A stretch of DNA of 64,000 nucleotides from Chitinispirillales bacterium. GTDB taxonomy: Bacteria > Fibrobacterota > Chitinivibrionia > Chitinivibrionales > Chitinispirillaceae. Positions 44,015 through 52,909 of this stretch are shown piece after piece. The notes beneath the pieces are model-generated. The model saw only the letters and a program-made list of their open reading frames with translations, was not told the origin of the DNA and ran no database searches. The stretch spans positions 1 through 64,000 of the forward strand of contig JAIRVB010000021.1 in assembly GCA_031254105.1 (NCBI GenBank), read 5' to 3'. How positions within the stretch are numbered: the first letter of the stretch is position 1; each line of letters opens with the position of its first letter. The position numbers and the translations under genes were made by a program.

Positions 44015-44260
44015 TTCAGAATGCAGAATGCAGAAATTAAAAAGAAGATATTATGAGAGTTTTTGTTGCACTATTAACAGATGTTACGCACTGTACGGTA
44101 TTTCCTGTGCCGTCATCCGCCCGTCGGCGGGAGCAGGTTCTTAACGTAGGGAACGATCATCGATCGTTCCGTAATAACAAACAAGAACAATATCCCGCGC
44201 ACGGAGTTATAAAGACGGCCTGCAGCCGTGCGCCCCAAAAAGCGCGCGGAGAAAAGATAA
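44015..44260. repeat. intergenic repeats between exporter and GT4 gene
   Basis: 44015-44035 has AATTCAGAATGCAGAATG then CAGAAATTAAA (the AATGCAGAAT repeat). 44120-44190 contains a diffuse inverted GATCATCGATCG motif. 44207-44255 is family B (GACGGCCTGCAGCCGTGCGC then CCC...GCGCGCGGAGAAAA). Confidence 0.5.
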
Positions 44261-44328
44261 GTCTATAATTTTGCCGTATCACGTAATCCATAAATTATGA
44301 ATTATAAGCACGCGATTCCAAATAAACG

Positions 44329-45495
44329 GTGAATAAAATGAAAAAAGTATTACTTGTCGGAAACCACGAAATTGTTATCTACAATTTCAGAAAAGAGTTG
44401 ATTGAGCGGCTTATTTCTGAGGGTTATGAAGTTTACATCTCACTGCCTTATGGAAAAAAAGTTGATATACTAAAAGATAAAGGCGCAAAGTTTATTGATA
44501 CGCCGATGTATCTTAATGGGCGCGCCAAAAATCCGGCTGCCGATCTGCTGCTTATCAGAAGATACAAAAAAATGCTCAAACGGTTACGTCCCGACATAGT
44601 ACTTACATATACCATAAAACCAAATTTGTATTGCGCTCTCGCGTGCGGGTCTTTGGGCATACCTCAAATCGCCAATATTACCGGACTTGGTACGGCAGTG
44701 GAATACCCCGGTATTTCGCAGCTGCTCACTTTAACAATGTACAAAATAATGTTTAAAAATGTTACATCTGTTTTTGTTCAAAATAAAGAGAACGAAAACT
44801 TTCTTAAATGCAAAGGTATACTTAATGGACAAAGTAAACTCCTGCCCGGTTCCGGCGTAAATCTACAGCAGTTTTGCCTGAGAGATTACCCTGCGGAAGG
44901 AAACATCAACTTTCTTTACTCTGGACGAATACTTAAAGAGAAGGGAATTGACCAATATCTCGAAGCCGCGGATATAATAAAAAGAAAGTATGAAAACGTA
45001 CAATTTACGGTAATTGGAGAGTGTTCTCCCAAATACCGCGAAAAAATCAAAGATTATGATATAAGCGGCATAATTGATTATCATGGTATGCAGAGCGATG
45101 TTATACCGTTTTTAGCTCAATCCCACTGCTTTATAAACCCAACCTATTATCCAGAAGGCATATCAAACGTTCTGCTTGAGGCGGGGGCGACAGGCCGCCC
45201 GGTAATAGCCGCAAACAGAAGCGGATGCCGCGAAACTGTAATTCACGGAGTAAACGGATACCTGTTTGAACCCCAAAATACACAGATGCTCATTGAGCAG
45301 ATAGAACGGTTCATAAGTTTAAGCTATGAACAGAAAAGACAAATGGGACTTGAGTCAAGAAAAAAAGTAGAACGGGAATTCGACAGAGAATTAGTTGTGA
45401 ACGCTTACCTTGAGGAGATTGAGAGACTTATAGGGTCTGGATTTACGTTCTCAAAAAATCAACTGTCAGGGATGATTTTGAGGCACAGGGAATAA
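44329..45495 (+). CDS. GT4-family glycosyltransferase
   Basis: 388 residues. GT-B fold of the CapM/PglA type: N-terminal KVLLVGNHEIVIYNFRKEL, TIKPNLYCALACGSLGIP, then the nucleotide-sugar site PEGISNVLLEAGATGRPVIAANRSGCRETV with the EX7E pair. It adds a sugar to the lipid-linked repeat unit in the cytoplasm. The C-terminal residues after YLEEIERL (about 363-388) read in a different frame from the Rpn remnant that begins at ~45432, so the native end of the protein was probably replaced by the mobile-element junction. The catalytic part is complete. Confidence 0.88.
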   Translation: MNKMKKVLLVGNHEIVIYNFRKELIERLISEGYEVYISLPYGKKVDILKDKGAKFIDTPMYLNGRAKNPAADLLLIRRYKKMLKRLRPDIVLTYTIKPNLYCALACGSLGIPQIANITGLGTAVEYPGISQLLTLTMYKIMFKNVTSVFVQNKENENFLKCKGILNGQSKLLPGSGVNLQQFCLRDYPAEGNINFLYSGRILKEKGIDQYLEAADIIKRKYENVQFTVIGECSPKYREKIKDYDISGIIDYHGMQSDVIPFLAQSHCFINPTYYPEGISNVLLEAGATGRPVIAANRSGCRETVIHGVNGYLFEPQNTQMLIEQIERFISLSYEQKRQMGLESRKKVEREFDRELVVNAYLEEIERLIGSGFTFSKNQLSGMILRHRE

Positions 45496-45704
45496 AAGAA
45501 GCAGCTGTCAAATTAGACGAACTGAAGATGACTAAAGCAGAGCGGGAAGCCTGCGAAAAATTCTTGATGGATAAACAGAATATCGACAGCGCTATACGGA
45601 CTGCGGAAATGAAAGGCAAAGCGGAAGGCGCAAAAAAACTTGCAGAACTCATTGAAAAAGGAATTCCGTTGCCCGAAGCAATGAAGATGCTTGGGATAGA
45701 TTGA
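45432..45704 (+). pseudogene. C-terminal fragment of an Rpn/PD-(D/E)XK transposase-like gene
   Basis: The frame reads RVWIYVLKKSTVRDDFEAQG, then ELKMTKAEREACEKFL and the tail EGAKKLAELIEKGIPLPEAM-KMLGID, the usual C-terminus of Rpn family recombination-promoting nuclease/transposase proteins. Only ~90 of ~280-300 residues remain, and the start is fused to the GT4 gene. The same tail occurs inverted at 56438. Confidence 0.85.
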
Positions 45705-45865
45705 GGCATTGGATTTACTGCAAATCTAAATATGCATGTCAGTTATATACACTAAATTCAAAAATCCGATAGCTGTCTTGCTAAATCCATAAATAATGAA
45801 CTATTTTATATTAAGTTCATTGATTTAATATATAATGTAGTTCTGTAGTATTACGTCACTGTTGG
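45600..45865. mobile_element. left Rpn-type flank of the polysaccharide island
   Basis: 45620-45737 (tail coding plus TTGGATTTACTGCAAATC-TAAATA) matches 56410-56530 in reverse. 45770-45857 (TTGCTAAATCCATAAATAATGA and ...GTAGTATTACGTCACTG) matches 57070-57150 in reverse, the upstream side of the other Rpn copy. So element ends and perhaps a second element head are present. Confidence 0.65.
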
Positions 45866-45979
45866 ATTAAGTTGAAAATTTGGAAAAATCGTCTGAAATG
45901 AATAATTCACCCCAAATTATCTCCCCAACTGTTGAAGAGAATGTCAAACTCTTCGGCAGAGAACTATTAAGGGGATAAT

Positions 45980-47098
45980 GTGGAACCAATAAGAATCTTG
46001 CAGGTTGTTACGCAGATGAATTGCGGTGGGATTGAAAATTTGCTGATGAATATTTACCGCAATATTAACCGCAAATATATACAATTTGACTTTCTTACAT
46101 TCAGAAAAGAAACCGGCTATTTTGATGAAGAGATAAAATCTCTTGGAGGAAAAATATTTTATACTAAATCCTTAACTGTGAAAAACGTTTTGAGTAACAG
46201 TAAATTGAATTCTTTTTTTCTTAAACATCCCGAATATAAAATTGTTCACGCGCATCTTAACCAATGGTGTGGAATTGTATTAAGAAGTGTAAAATACGCA
46301 GGAATACCCGTGCGGATAGCGCATTCGCATACTTCGTTAAATAAGATTAATCTTGAAAATAGTGTGAAAAATATAATTAAACTTTCCGTAAATGCTAATA
46401 AATACGCGACACACAGGTTTTCATGTTCATCAAAAGCGAGCTGTTGGCTTTATGGCAAAAAAGAGGTTAAATATGGAAAAATAAATATATGGCCAAACAC
46501 CATTGATTGCGATAAATTCAGATATAATGCAGAGACAAGAACAAAGAAACGTTCGGAACTGAGATTGAATGACGCATACACATTAATTCATGTAGGCAGA
46601 TTACATCCTGCTAAAAATCATCTGCTTTTAATTGATATATTTGATAACTTGTCAAAGAAAATTCCTAACTCAAAATTGTTAATTATAGGTGATGATCAAA
46701 TGAATGGCCAATGTCAAAAATACGCCTCTCAGAAAAAATCCGTTAATAATATTATGTTTTTAGGCGGTCGTTCCGATATTGCAGAATTACTTCAAGCAGG
46801 AGATGTGGTTGTCTATCCTTCATTCTATGAGGGTTTTCCTGTTGCGGTGTTAGAAGCTCAGGCTGCAGGATTGCCTTGTGTAATATCAGACACTATTACA
46901 AACGAAGTTTGCTTAACTGATAATATTGTACAATTACCTATAAATAAAGGTACAGATATTTGGATGAATAAAATTATGGAATTTAAGAATTTGGACAGAA
47001 TAGACACGTATGATACTTTGGTTGGCAAAGGGTATGATATTCACGCGTTATGCAAAAATCTAAGTGAATTTTATGGAAATCAGCACAATTACTATTGA
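45980..47098 (+). CDS. GT4/EpsF-like glycosyltransferase
   Basis: 372 residues from GTG at 45980 (AAGGGGAT upstream). GT-B fold: RILQVVTQMNCGGIENLLMNIYRN matches EpsF-type N-termini; HVGRLHPAKNHLLLIDIF, LLIIGDD and YEGFPVAVLEAQAAGLPCVISDTI hold the donor site with the EX7E motif. It transfers a sugar during exopolysaccharide repeat assembly. First gene inside the Rpn-bounded island. Confidence 0.9.
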   Translation: MEPIRILQVVTQMNCGGIENLLMNIYRNINRKYIQFDFLTFRKETGYFDEEIKSLGGKIFYTKSLTVKNVLSNSKLNSFFLKHPEYKIVHAHLNQWCGIVLRSVKYAGIPVRIAHSHTSLNKINLENSVKNIIKLSVNANKYATHRFSCSSKASCWLYGKKEVKYGKINIWPNTIDCDKFRYNAETRTKKRSELRLNDAYTLIHVGRLHPAKNHLLLIDIFDNLSKKIPNSKLLIIGDDQMNGQCQKYASQKKSVNNIMFLGGRSDIAELLQAGDVVVYPSFYEGFPVAVLEAQAAGLPCVISDTITNEVCLTDNIVQLPINKGTDIWMNKIMEFKNLDRIDTYDTLVGKGYDIHALCKNLSEFYGNQHNYY

Positions 47099-47272
47099 TA
47101 ATACATTTGGTGCAGCAAGCCTTTTTTACCTCTTAGCGCAAATATTATCTTAATGAATGGATAATCGTAAGCGAAATAAGGGAATAGTAGATTGAGAGTT
47201 TGAGGGTGAATAATATATATTAATCGGTTGGCCTCTGAATTGAAACTAATTCCGATATTAAAGGGAGAAATT

Positions 47273-47530
47273 GTGAGAAAGAAGTTTTTTGATTTGCATA
47301 AACTACAAGTTCAAGGCTTTTTGGATAATGCTGCTGCTATAGATTCAGATTCTTTCGTCAATAAAAAATACACATTGGGGTGCCCCAATAACTCCCCCGA
47401 ATCAACTTTGTGCGGCGTACAATCGGCCCTTAAACGTATTATGCCTAATCAAAACAGAAGTGATGATGCCTTTTTCGGCGTTCATATCAGGGAAACAATC
47501 AATCAAATTCGTACCCTGTTCAGACGTTAA
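47273..47530 (+). CDS. small protein of unknown function (cassette gene 1)
   Basis: 85 residues from the GTG at 47273, preferred for its AAGGGAGAAA ribosome site over the TTG at 47228. Soluble, basic C-terminus (RETINQIRTLFRR); PNNSPESTLCGVQSALKRIMP may be a loop plus helix. Nothing recognised. The next gene starts 7 bases after the stop. Confidence 0.55.
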   Translation: MRKKFFDLHKLQVQGFLDNAAAIDSDSFVNKKYTLGCPNNSPESTLCGVQSALKRIMPNQNRSDDAFFGVHIRETINQIRTLFRR

Positions 47531-47537
47531 ATAGCAA

Positions 47538-47699
47538 ATGAGAAATGATTTTCAGGCTAAGACAAAACTATTAGCTAAAATATCCTTTTCTGCGGCATTT
47601 TTCGTATTAGGCGTGGTACTTGTTTTTTCCAGTGACTCTGTAAGGCAAAGTTTGGGAGCGGGTTTTTTGGGAGTTGTGATAGGATATTGGGTAAAATAA
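47538..47699 (+). CDS. 53-aa two-helix membrane protein (cassette gene 2)
   Basis: ATG at 47538, stop 47697-47699. Two short hydrophobic stretches (AKISFSAAFFVLGVVLVFSS and LGAGFLGVVIGYWVK) form a small hairpin membrane protein. The next gene begins 1 base after the stop, so the three are surely co-translated. No family is recognised. Confidence 0.55.
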   Translation: MRNDFQAKTKLLAKISFSAAFFVLGVVLVFSSDSVRQSLGAGFLGVVIGYWVK

Positions 47700-47700
47700 T

Positions 47701-48204
47701 ATGAGCAATGAGAGTATTAAGGATAAAAGGATCGAATGCCTCTGCCAATCATTTAAAACACTCAAAGAAGCGGGCTTGATTTCTACCGATACGATGTATA
47801 TGTCTGTTCCGCTACTGGAAGAAACCGTCAAATACTATTTATCAGATATGGAAGTTCTCAAAAAGAGGTATAGCATAACTGATAGAATACAGTTGCATAA
47901 AATAGCAGGGTTACTTACAAATGCTATAGTAAGGGTTAAGCCTGTAGTACCTATACCCGATATTAAATCTTTCTCCAAAGACTCTGAAATTTATGCAAAT
48001 GAGATACTGGCTATTTATGAGGGATTGGCTATATGTTCCGAGTACGATTTAGAATACCAAATAACAAAAGAACCGTGGTTTGACGAATGGTTTAACAATT
48101 TTATATTCATGTTGCATCATCGCAGACATACTGCTGAATCACTTATGTTTATTTTTGAAACTGTCTCAAGAATCTGTTTCCCTAATGCTTTTTTGGACAG
48201 TTGA
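47701..48204 (+). CDS. helical protein of unknown function (cassette gene 3)
   Basis: 167 residues, all-helical by eye, no signal or membrane segment. It includes KDKRIECLCQSFKTLKEAGLI, YANEILAIYEGLAICSEYDL and HHRRHTAESLMFIFETVSRIC. Clear coding character and tight coupling to the two preceding small genes. Function unknown. Confidence 0.6.
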   Translation: MSNESIKDKRIECLCQSFKTLKEAGLISTDTMYMSVPLLEETVKYYLSDMEVLKKRYSITDRIQLHKIAGLLTNAIVRVKPVVPIPDIKSFSKDSEIYANEILAIYEGLAICSEYDLEYQITKEPWFDEWFNNFIFMLHHRRHTAESLMFIFETVSRICFPNAFLDS

Positions 48205-48216
48205 TAAAAAGATGTG

Positions 48217-49242
48217 CTATGTTTTTTTACTCCACAATTTCACACCGTTTTTGAGACAAGCTCTGAATAAAGACAATAACCCATAATAACCATTATCAAA
48301 GAGAAGAAATAGAATCTTATAATAAGGTTTCTTAATTATTGTAATTTTTTTATACTTTTTCATTTCTTTATAGCAGTCATGTTCTTTTATTGTTAATAAT
48401 TTTTCTTTATTTTCTAAACTCCAAAAATGGTAAATTAAAAATCCTAATGAACTTTTATAAGTATCAAAAAACATGTTCTTATCTTTATTTGAAATCATAT
48501 TCATTTTTTTCATATATTTATATTTTTCAGACCTTACAAATAGAATAGAATCTAATGCTCCAATTTTGGGTGCATTAGTAAGACCTTTTTCATTATGAAA
48601 ATACATATATAGTGCCTCATTAATATATAGAATCTTTGATGCTTCATATACTAATGGCAATAAACGATATGAATCATTGCCTTTAATTATTTTGATATAA
48701 GTAGGCTTAAGTTCATGTTTTTTGAATAATGAGTATCGGAATGCTTTAGACCAAATATTATTCATTTCATAGTTTTTAATAATTTCACGAAAAAATTCCT
48801 CTATAGATAGTTTTGTAGTTTTATTAAAAATATTGATCACTGTTCTTTTTTTGCGTGTCTCTTTATAAAAATTAAATGCGAGAATATCATATTCATTATC
48901 ATCTGATAAATAATTATGTAGGGTTTCTAGATATTCAGGAACAACATAATCATCTGAATCTACAAACAATATATAATCTGAATCTCGTGGAACATTTTTT
49001 ATTTCGCTCAAAGCTCTTTCGCGCGCCAACAAAGTACCTTTGTTTTTTTGATCTATTATTGTAAAACGGTCATCATTTTTGATAAGATCAGAGCAAACGG
49101 AGTAACTGTTGTCTGTAGACCCATCATTAACAATAACTACTCTAAAAATTTTGTATTTTTGTGACAAAATAGAATTTACACAGCGAGTTACATACTGTTC
49201 CGTATTGTAGAGTGATATCAAGATATAAAATGTAATATCCAT
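48217..49242 (-). CDS. GT2-family glycosyltransferase
   Basis: 341 residues. N-terminal GT-A fold: FYILISLYNTEQYVTRCVNSILSQ, VNDGSTDNSYSVC and the metal-binding DSDDYVVPEYL. The C-terminal half is AT-rich and varied, as in capsule transferases. Minus strand like all following island genes; start ATG at 49242. Confidence 0.9.
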   Translation of the reverse strand: MDITFYILISLYNTEQYVTRCVNSILSQKYKIFRVVIVNDGSTDNSYSVCSDLIKNDDRFTIIDQKNKGTLLARERALSEIKNVPRDSDYILFVDSDDYVVPEYLETLHNYLSDDNEYDILAFNFYKETRKKRTVINIFNKTTKLSIEEFFREIIKNYEMNNIWSKAFRYSLFKKHELKPTYIKIIKGNDSYRLLPLVYEASKILYINEALYMYFHNEKGLTNAPKIGALDSILFVRSEKYKYMKKMNMISNKDKNMFFDTYKSSLGFLIYHFWSLENKEKLLTIKEHDCYKEMKKYKKITIIKKPYYKILFLLFDNGYYGLLSLFRACLKNGVKLWSKKT

Positions 49243-49277
49243 GTAAAAAATGTACCTCCTGTTTTCCGTCTGGATTT

Positions 49278-50330
49278 CTATAACGACTCTATTAAATCAG
49301 CCATTTGTTTACCAATTGTTTTATATGTACATCTGTTTTTTACAACTTCATAAGCGCCATGAGCGATTTTATTACGTAATGATGAGTCAGCATAAAGTTT
49401 CTCCACACAAGACGCAAGCGCCTCCGGGGTAGGTTCGCACAAAGCAATAGATTCACCGTCACGAAACAATTCTTTTATTGCTTTGGTTTGAGCGGTAATA
49501 ATTGGTCTTCTGCAACCGGCATAATGAAATACTTTATTGGGTATTACAATGTCCGCTTTAAGAGTCTTGCCAAAAATTCCCAAACATATATCCCAGTTAT
49601 TTATATATTTATAGAGTTCGTTGTATGGTTTTTTCCCAAGTAAAGTAAGTGTTCCAGTTTGTTCTAAAGGCCGAATCAAATTTGCCTTCCTTTTAAACTC
49701 TGCTTGATTGTCACCAATGAACTCAAATTTTATTGGCATATTTTTTAATATTGTCGCGGCCTTCAAAATAGTTTCGATTCCATTTAATGGTTGGAAATTC
49801 CCGTAATGCCCGATTTTAAATTCACAACAATCTTTTTCTACTGGAAAAAAATCTTCATCATTATATCCTACATATATTATTTTTAATTTACGTGGATTAA
49901 TTTTAAAAAATTCCGAATAACACTGTCCGTGGGTAATTGTGTCCGAAAGTATGATATCTGAAAATCCAAAAGATAATTTATCAATTCGTTTGTTTGCATA
50001 AGCATACCAACCTAAAAATCCTGGTTTCTCGAAATCATATATTTTAGATATATATCTTGATATTAACGGATCAAAAATTATTGCTTTATCCGTGAGTTTT
50101 CTTATAACCGGAACTTCATAATGGCAAAAAGACGGAATAAACACTATGTCAAAATCAGAATGAGTATTTTTCAAGAAGCATTTTTTTAAATCCCTTGTGC
50201 GTTTTAGAGGAGAAGTAATTGGTACATTTATATGCTCTATTTTATAGCCTTGTTCTAACAAACCTTTATAAATAACATGAGTTCTATTGTAATTCAATTC
50301 GTATGCGCCTGCGAATAAAATTTTTTTCAT
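49278..50330 (-). CDS. GT4-like glycosyltransferase
   Basis: 350 residues. GT-B fold: KKILFAGAYELNYNRTHVIYKGL near the start and IGHYGNFQPLNGIETILKAATIL, FEFIGDN and VFHYAGCRRPIITAQTKAIKEL in the C-terminal domain. The second Glu of EX7E is hard to place. Overlaps the next upstream gene (AsnB-like) by 4 bases, so they are one operon. Confidence 0.82.
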   Translation of the reverse strand: MKKILFAGAYELNYNRTHVIYKGLLEQGYKIEHINVPITSPLKRTRDLKKCFLKNTHSDFDIVFIPSFCHYEVPVIRKLTDKAIIFDPLISRYISKIYDFEKPGFLGWYAYANKRIDKLSFGFSDIILSDTITHGQCYSEFFKINPRKLKIIYVGYNDEDFFPVEKDCCEFKIGHYGNFQPLNGIETILKAATILKNMPIKFEFIGDNQAEFKRKANLIRPLEQTGTLTLLGKKPYNELYKYINNWDICLGIFGKTLKADIVIPNKVFHYAGCRRPIITAQTKAIKELFRDGESIALCEPTPEALASCVEKLYADSSLRNKIAHGAYEVVKNRCTYKTIGKQMADLIESL

Positions 50331-51844
50331 TTTTTAATTACCTTTTTTATCTTTCTGATTAGATGCACATTTATCCCCAAACTTTTTAGACTCTTTTTGG
50401 TAAATCGTTTTGTAGTTTTGAACAATTTAATTATTAAGTTTTTCTCATTATCATAGGGAAATTTCAACAAAATTGGGGTTTTATTTGAGATTATTTTTTT
50501 GTATAGTTTATTGTCATGCTTTTTTCTATAATTGTGATGAAGGGTTAGCATTGTGTAAAGCAATTCTCTATTATTGTGTGGGTTGTAAGTTTCTTGCACA
50601 ATATCCCATTCCAATTGACCTTGAGCCGCCCAAGAACCGCATCTTTGTTCCCAATATACCAAGTCAAGTAAGGATATATAAAAATTGTCCTGAAAAAATT
50701 TCGCTTCGTCAAACCATTGTTTTAGGGCTTTTTCGTTAAATGATAGTTCTAATTGTGAATAATAGCCTACTTTATTTACAAAGTCTTCATAACAGCTAAA
50801 TCCAATAAGCGTTGAAGAATAACGCCAAGAAGGTATTGCTGATGATAATCCTTTAATATTTAATCGTTCCTTTGGATAATATTTATCCATGCCGTAGCAA
50901 ATGGCGCATAATTCTTCGTGGGCCATTGTTGAGTTTTTCATATAAACAGATAAAAAATCAACTGAGGGGGAAGAAGTACAATCGAAGATGTTATGATGTA
51001 TTCCTAATTCTTTCAATATTTTCGCAGGTACTTTTATATCATAGTGGTTATTAACAACACTCCTATAACTCATCGTATAATAAAACACATCTTCGCAACT
51101 GTTATCTAAAAACGCCATTAACAATCGTGTGTCTCTTCCTGCAGTTACTGTACAGGCAAGACTATAATTTCTATGCTTGAGTGCACTAAACGTTCCAACA
51201 AGAATTCCTATGGATTTTTTGACAATAGATTCAATGTCATCTGTTTTAATAACTTTTTTATTGGGGAAATAACGAATCTGAATTAACGCGTCTGTTTTTA
51301 AGTAATGATTCGGAATTAACTTATAGGTTCTTTCGTATAAGGAAACTCCTGCAAAAATCCAATTTTCCAACTCTTTTTTAAGTTCGGAGTTTTCGTATTC
51401 AGCAAACTTTTCACCTTTTTTCAAAGTTATAATTTCATTAATAATTTGTTCATCAGAGCCAAAGATTAAACCCTCATCCGTTTTAGTGTATGTAACTGTC
51501 CTGAAACCACAAGGGTCGTGGAATACAAATAATTGCTTATTGATTTCTATAAAAAGAGCAAAACGTCCGCTTAACGGATACAACAACTCGGATACATCAT
51601 CAACTGTTTGCGTATTGTTGCAAATATATAACAGAATTTCATCATCTTGCAAATGAGGACTATGAGGATCAATAATGTAACCCAACAACAAAATTTTTAC
51701 ATTTTTCGCATCAATTTTTTTAAATGGCAATAAAGGATGTACATATACATAATAATTGCCAAATAAAGTGTTTTGGAAATCCTCAAACTTGTTTGACTTG
51801 ACAGAAGACATTATAAATTGACGGCTAAACTTTTTACTTGTCAT
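50327..51844 (-). CDS. asparagine-synthase-like protein of polysaccharide clusters
   Basis: 505 residues. The C-terminal half has TAGRDTRLLMAFLDN at about residues 228-242, a variant of the SGGxDS PP-loop that binds ATP in asparagine synthetases, followed by KVPAKILKELGIHHNIFDC. The N-terminal half has the glutaminase fold remains (HDPCGFRTVTYTKTDEGLIFGSD), but the catalytic Cys at position 2 is absent. Such proteins in O-antigen/capsule loci are thought to amidate sugar acids. Ammonia or another nitrogen donor would be needed. Confidence 0.78.
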   Translation of the reverse strand: MTSKKFSRQFIMSSVKSNKFEDFQNTLFGNYYVYVHPLLPFKKIDAKNVKILLLGYIIDPHSPHLQDDEILLYICNNTQTVDDVSELLYPLSGRFALFIEINKQLFVFHDPCGFRTVTYTKTDEGLIFGSDEQIINEIITLKKGEKFAEYENSELKKELENWIFAGVSLYERTYKLIPNHYLKTDALIQIRYFPNKKVIKTDDIESIVKKSIGILVGTFSALKHRNYSLACTVTAGRDTRLLMAFLDNSCEDVFYYTMSYRSVVNNHYDIKVPAKILKELGIHHNIFDCTSSPSVDFLSVYMKNSTMAHEELCAICYGMDKYYPKERLNIKGLSSAIPSWRYSSTLIGFSCYEDFVNKVGYYSQLELSFNEKALKQWFDEAKFFQDNFYISLLDLVYWEQRCGSWAAQGQLEWDIVQETYNPHNNRELLYTMLTLHHNYRKKHDNKLYKKIISNKTPILLKFPYDNEKNLIIKLFKTTKRFTKKSLKSLGINVHLIRKIKKVIKK

Positions 51845-51857
51845 TTTTTTTGCCCTT

Positions 51858-52907
51858 TTAATAGTTTAAATCAAAATAGCTGATTTCTTCATTCATGAGA
51901 GTCCATGTTCTTTCCATGTACATTGTTTTAAAAGGCAGAAATACAAACAGGATAAAAAATGCTAAGCAAATCCTGACTCTTTTCTCAAGTATGCTTCCAG
52001 GCAGCGAAATGAGATGCGCTAATGTGTATGTCAAAAGATAACATTGAATTTCTAACAATCTGAATGCAAGTATAAAGCTACTACTGCAAATAATAAAACA
52101 TGGCATTATTAAGCCAACCGATACCCAGTACACTCTTCGCAATGCTGGTAATTTGTAAAAATCACCATGTCTTAACAATAGTGTGATTAATGCCATGAGT
52201 GTTATTGGAAAATACGCGCCTATCATACCGTCTCTATCTGAATATGCTGCTGTTCTGGGAAATAAAATTAATAAAATCGAGTAACCGCAAACTGTAAATA
52301 AACCGCTTAGAATGATAATCTTCGAACCATTAATAAGTGATATTTTGTTATTTACAAAGGCAAAGGGCGCTGAAACTAATGCAGATGCGTGCGAGGCAAA
52401 TGCTAGAAACGCAGTCGCTAATCTTTGGGGTAACTTTATTCTAAGCATAGCAAGAGCAATCAATGGAATAGCCAAAGCGGCTCTTATGGCCGCGAAATCC
52501 AACGCCGGAGCTAAAAAAAATCCATATAAAGTACAAAACAATACCGCTCCTCTGCCTAATTGTACGCTTATCAAGTAGCGGAAAATCCCAGAAAGTACCG
52601 CAAACGTAATAAATACAAAAGGCACCCAATCAAGTATATGAACTGCAATAAAATTAATTAATCCAACCATAATATCTTTGGAAATCAACATAGCAAAAAA
52701 AAAGTTACCGTCAAACATTCTCATTGTATCTGTCATCTTCAAATAATTACCAAAATCTGCTCCGCCATTCCTAAATGCGGCAAATAAAACCACCACAAGA
52801 GTTGACATAAATGCCCAAAATCTAGGTCTTCTATCTACAAAAGATATTATCTGAATTGCAAACAGGAGATAGATATATAATTGCAACATAGAGTCTGTCT
52901 CAAACAA
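51858..52907 (-). CDS. EpsG-type polysaccharide polymerase
   Basis: 349 residues with about ten membrane helices. FVDRRPRFWAFMSTLVVVLFAAFRNGGADFGNYLKM near the N-terminus is the EpsG signature (R-N/GxD..NYL). It acts like Wzy, joining lipid-linked repeat units on the periplasmic side. The start is ATG at 52907. Confidence 0.85.
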   Translation of the reverse strand: MFETDSMLQLYIYLLFAIQIISFVDRRPRFWAFMSTLVVVLFAAFRNGGADFGNYLKMTDTMRMFDGNFFFAMLISKDIMVGLINFIAVHILDWVPFVFITFAVLSGIFRYLISVQLGRGAVLFCTLYGFFLAPALDFAAIRAALAIPLIALAMLRIKLPQRLATAFLAFASHASALVSAPFAFVNNKISLINGSKIIILSGLFTVCGYSILLILFPRTAAYSDRDGMIGAYFPITLMALITLLLRHGDFYKLPALRRVYWVSVGLIMPCFIICSSSFILAFRLLEIQCYLLTYTLAHLISLPGSILEKRVRICLAFFILFVFLPFKTMYMERTWTLMNEEISYFDLNY

Positions 52908-52909
52908 TC

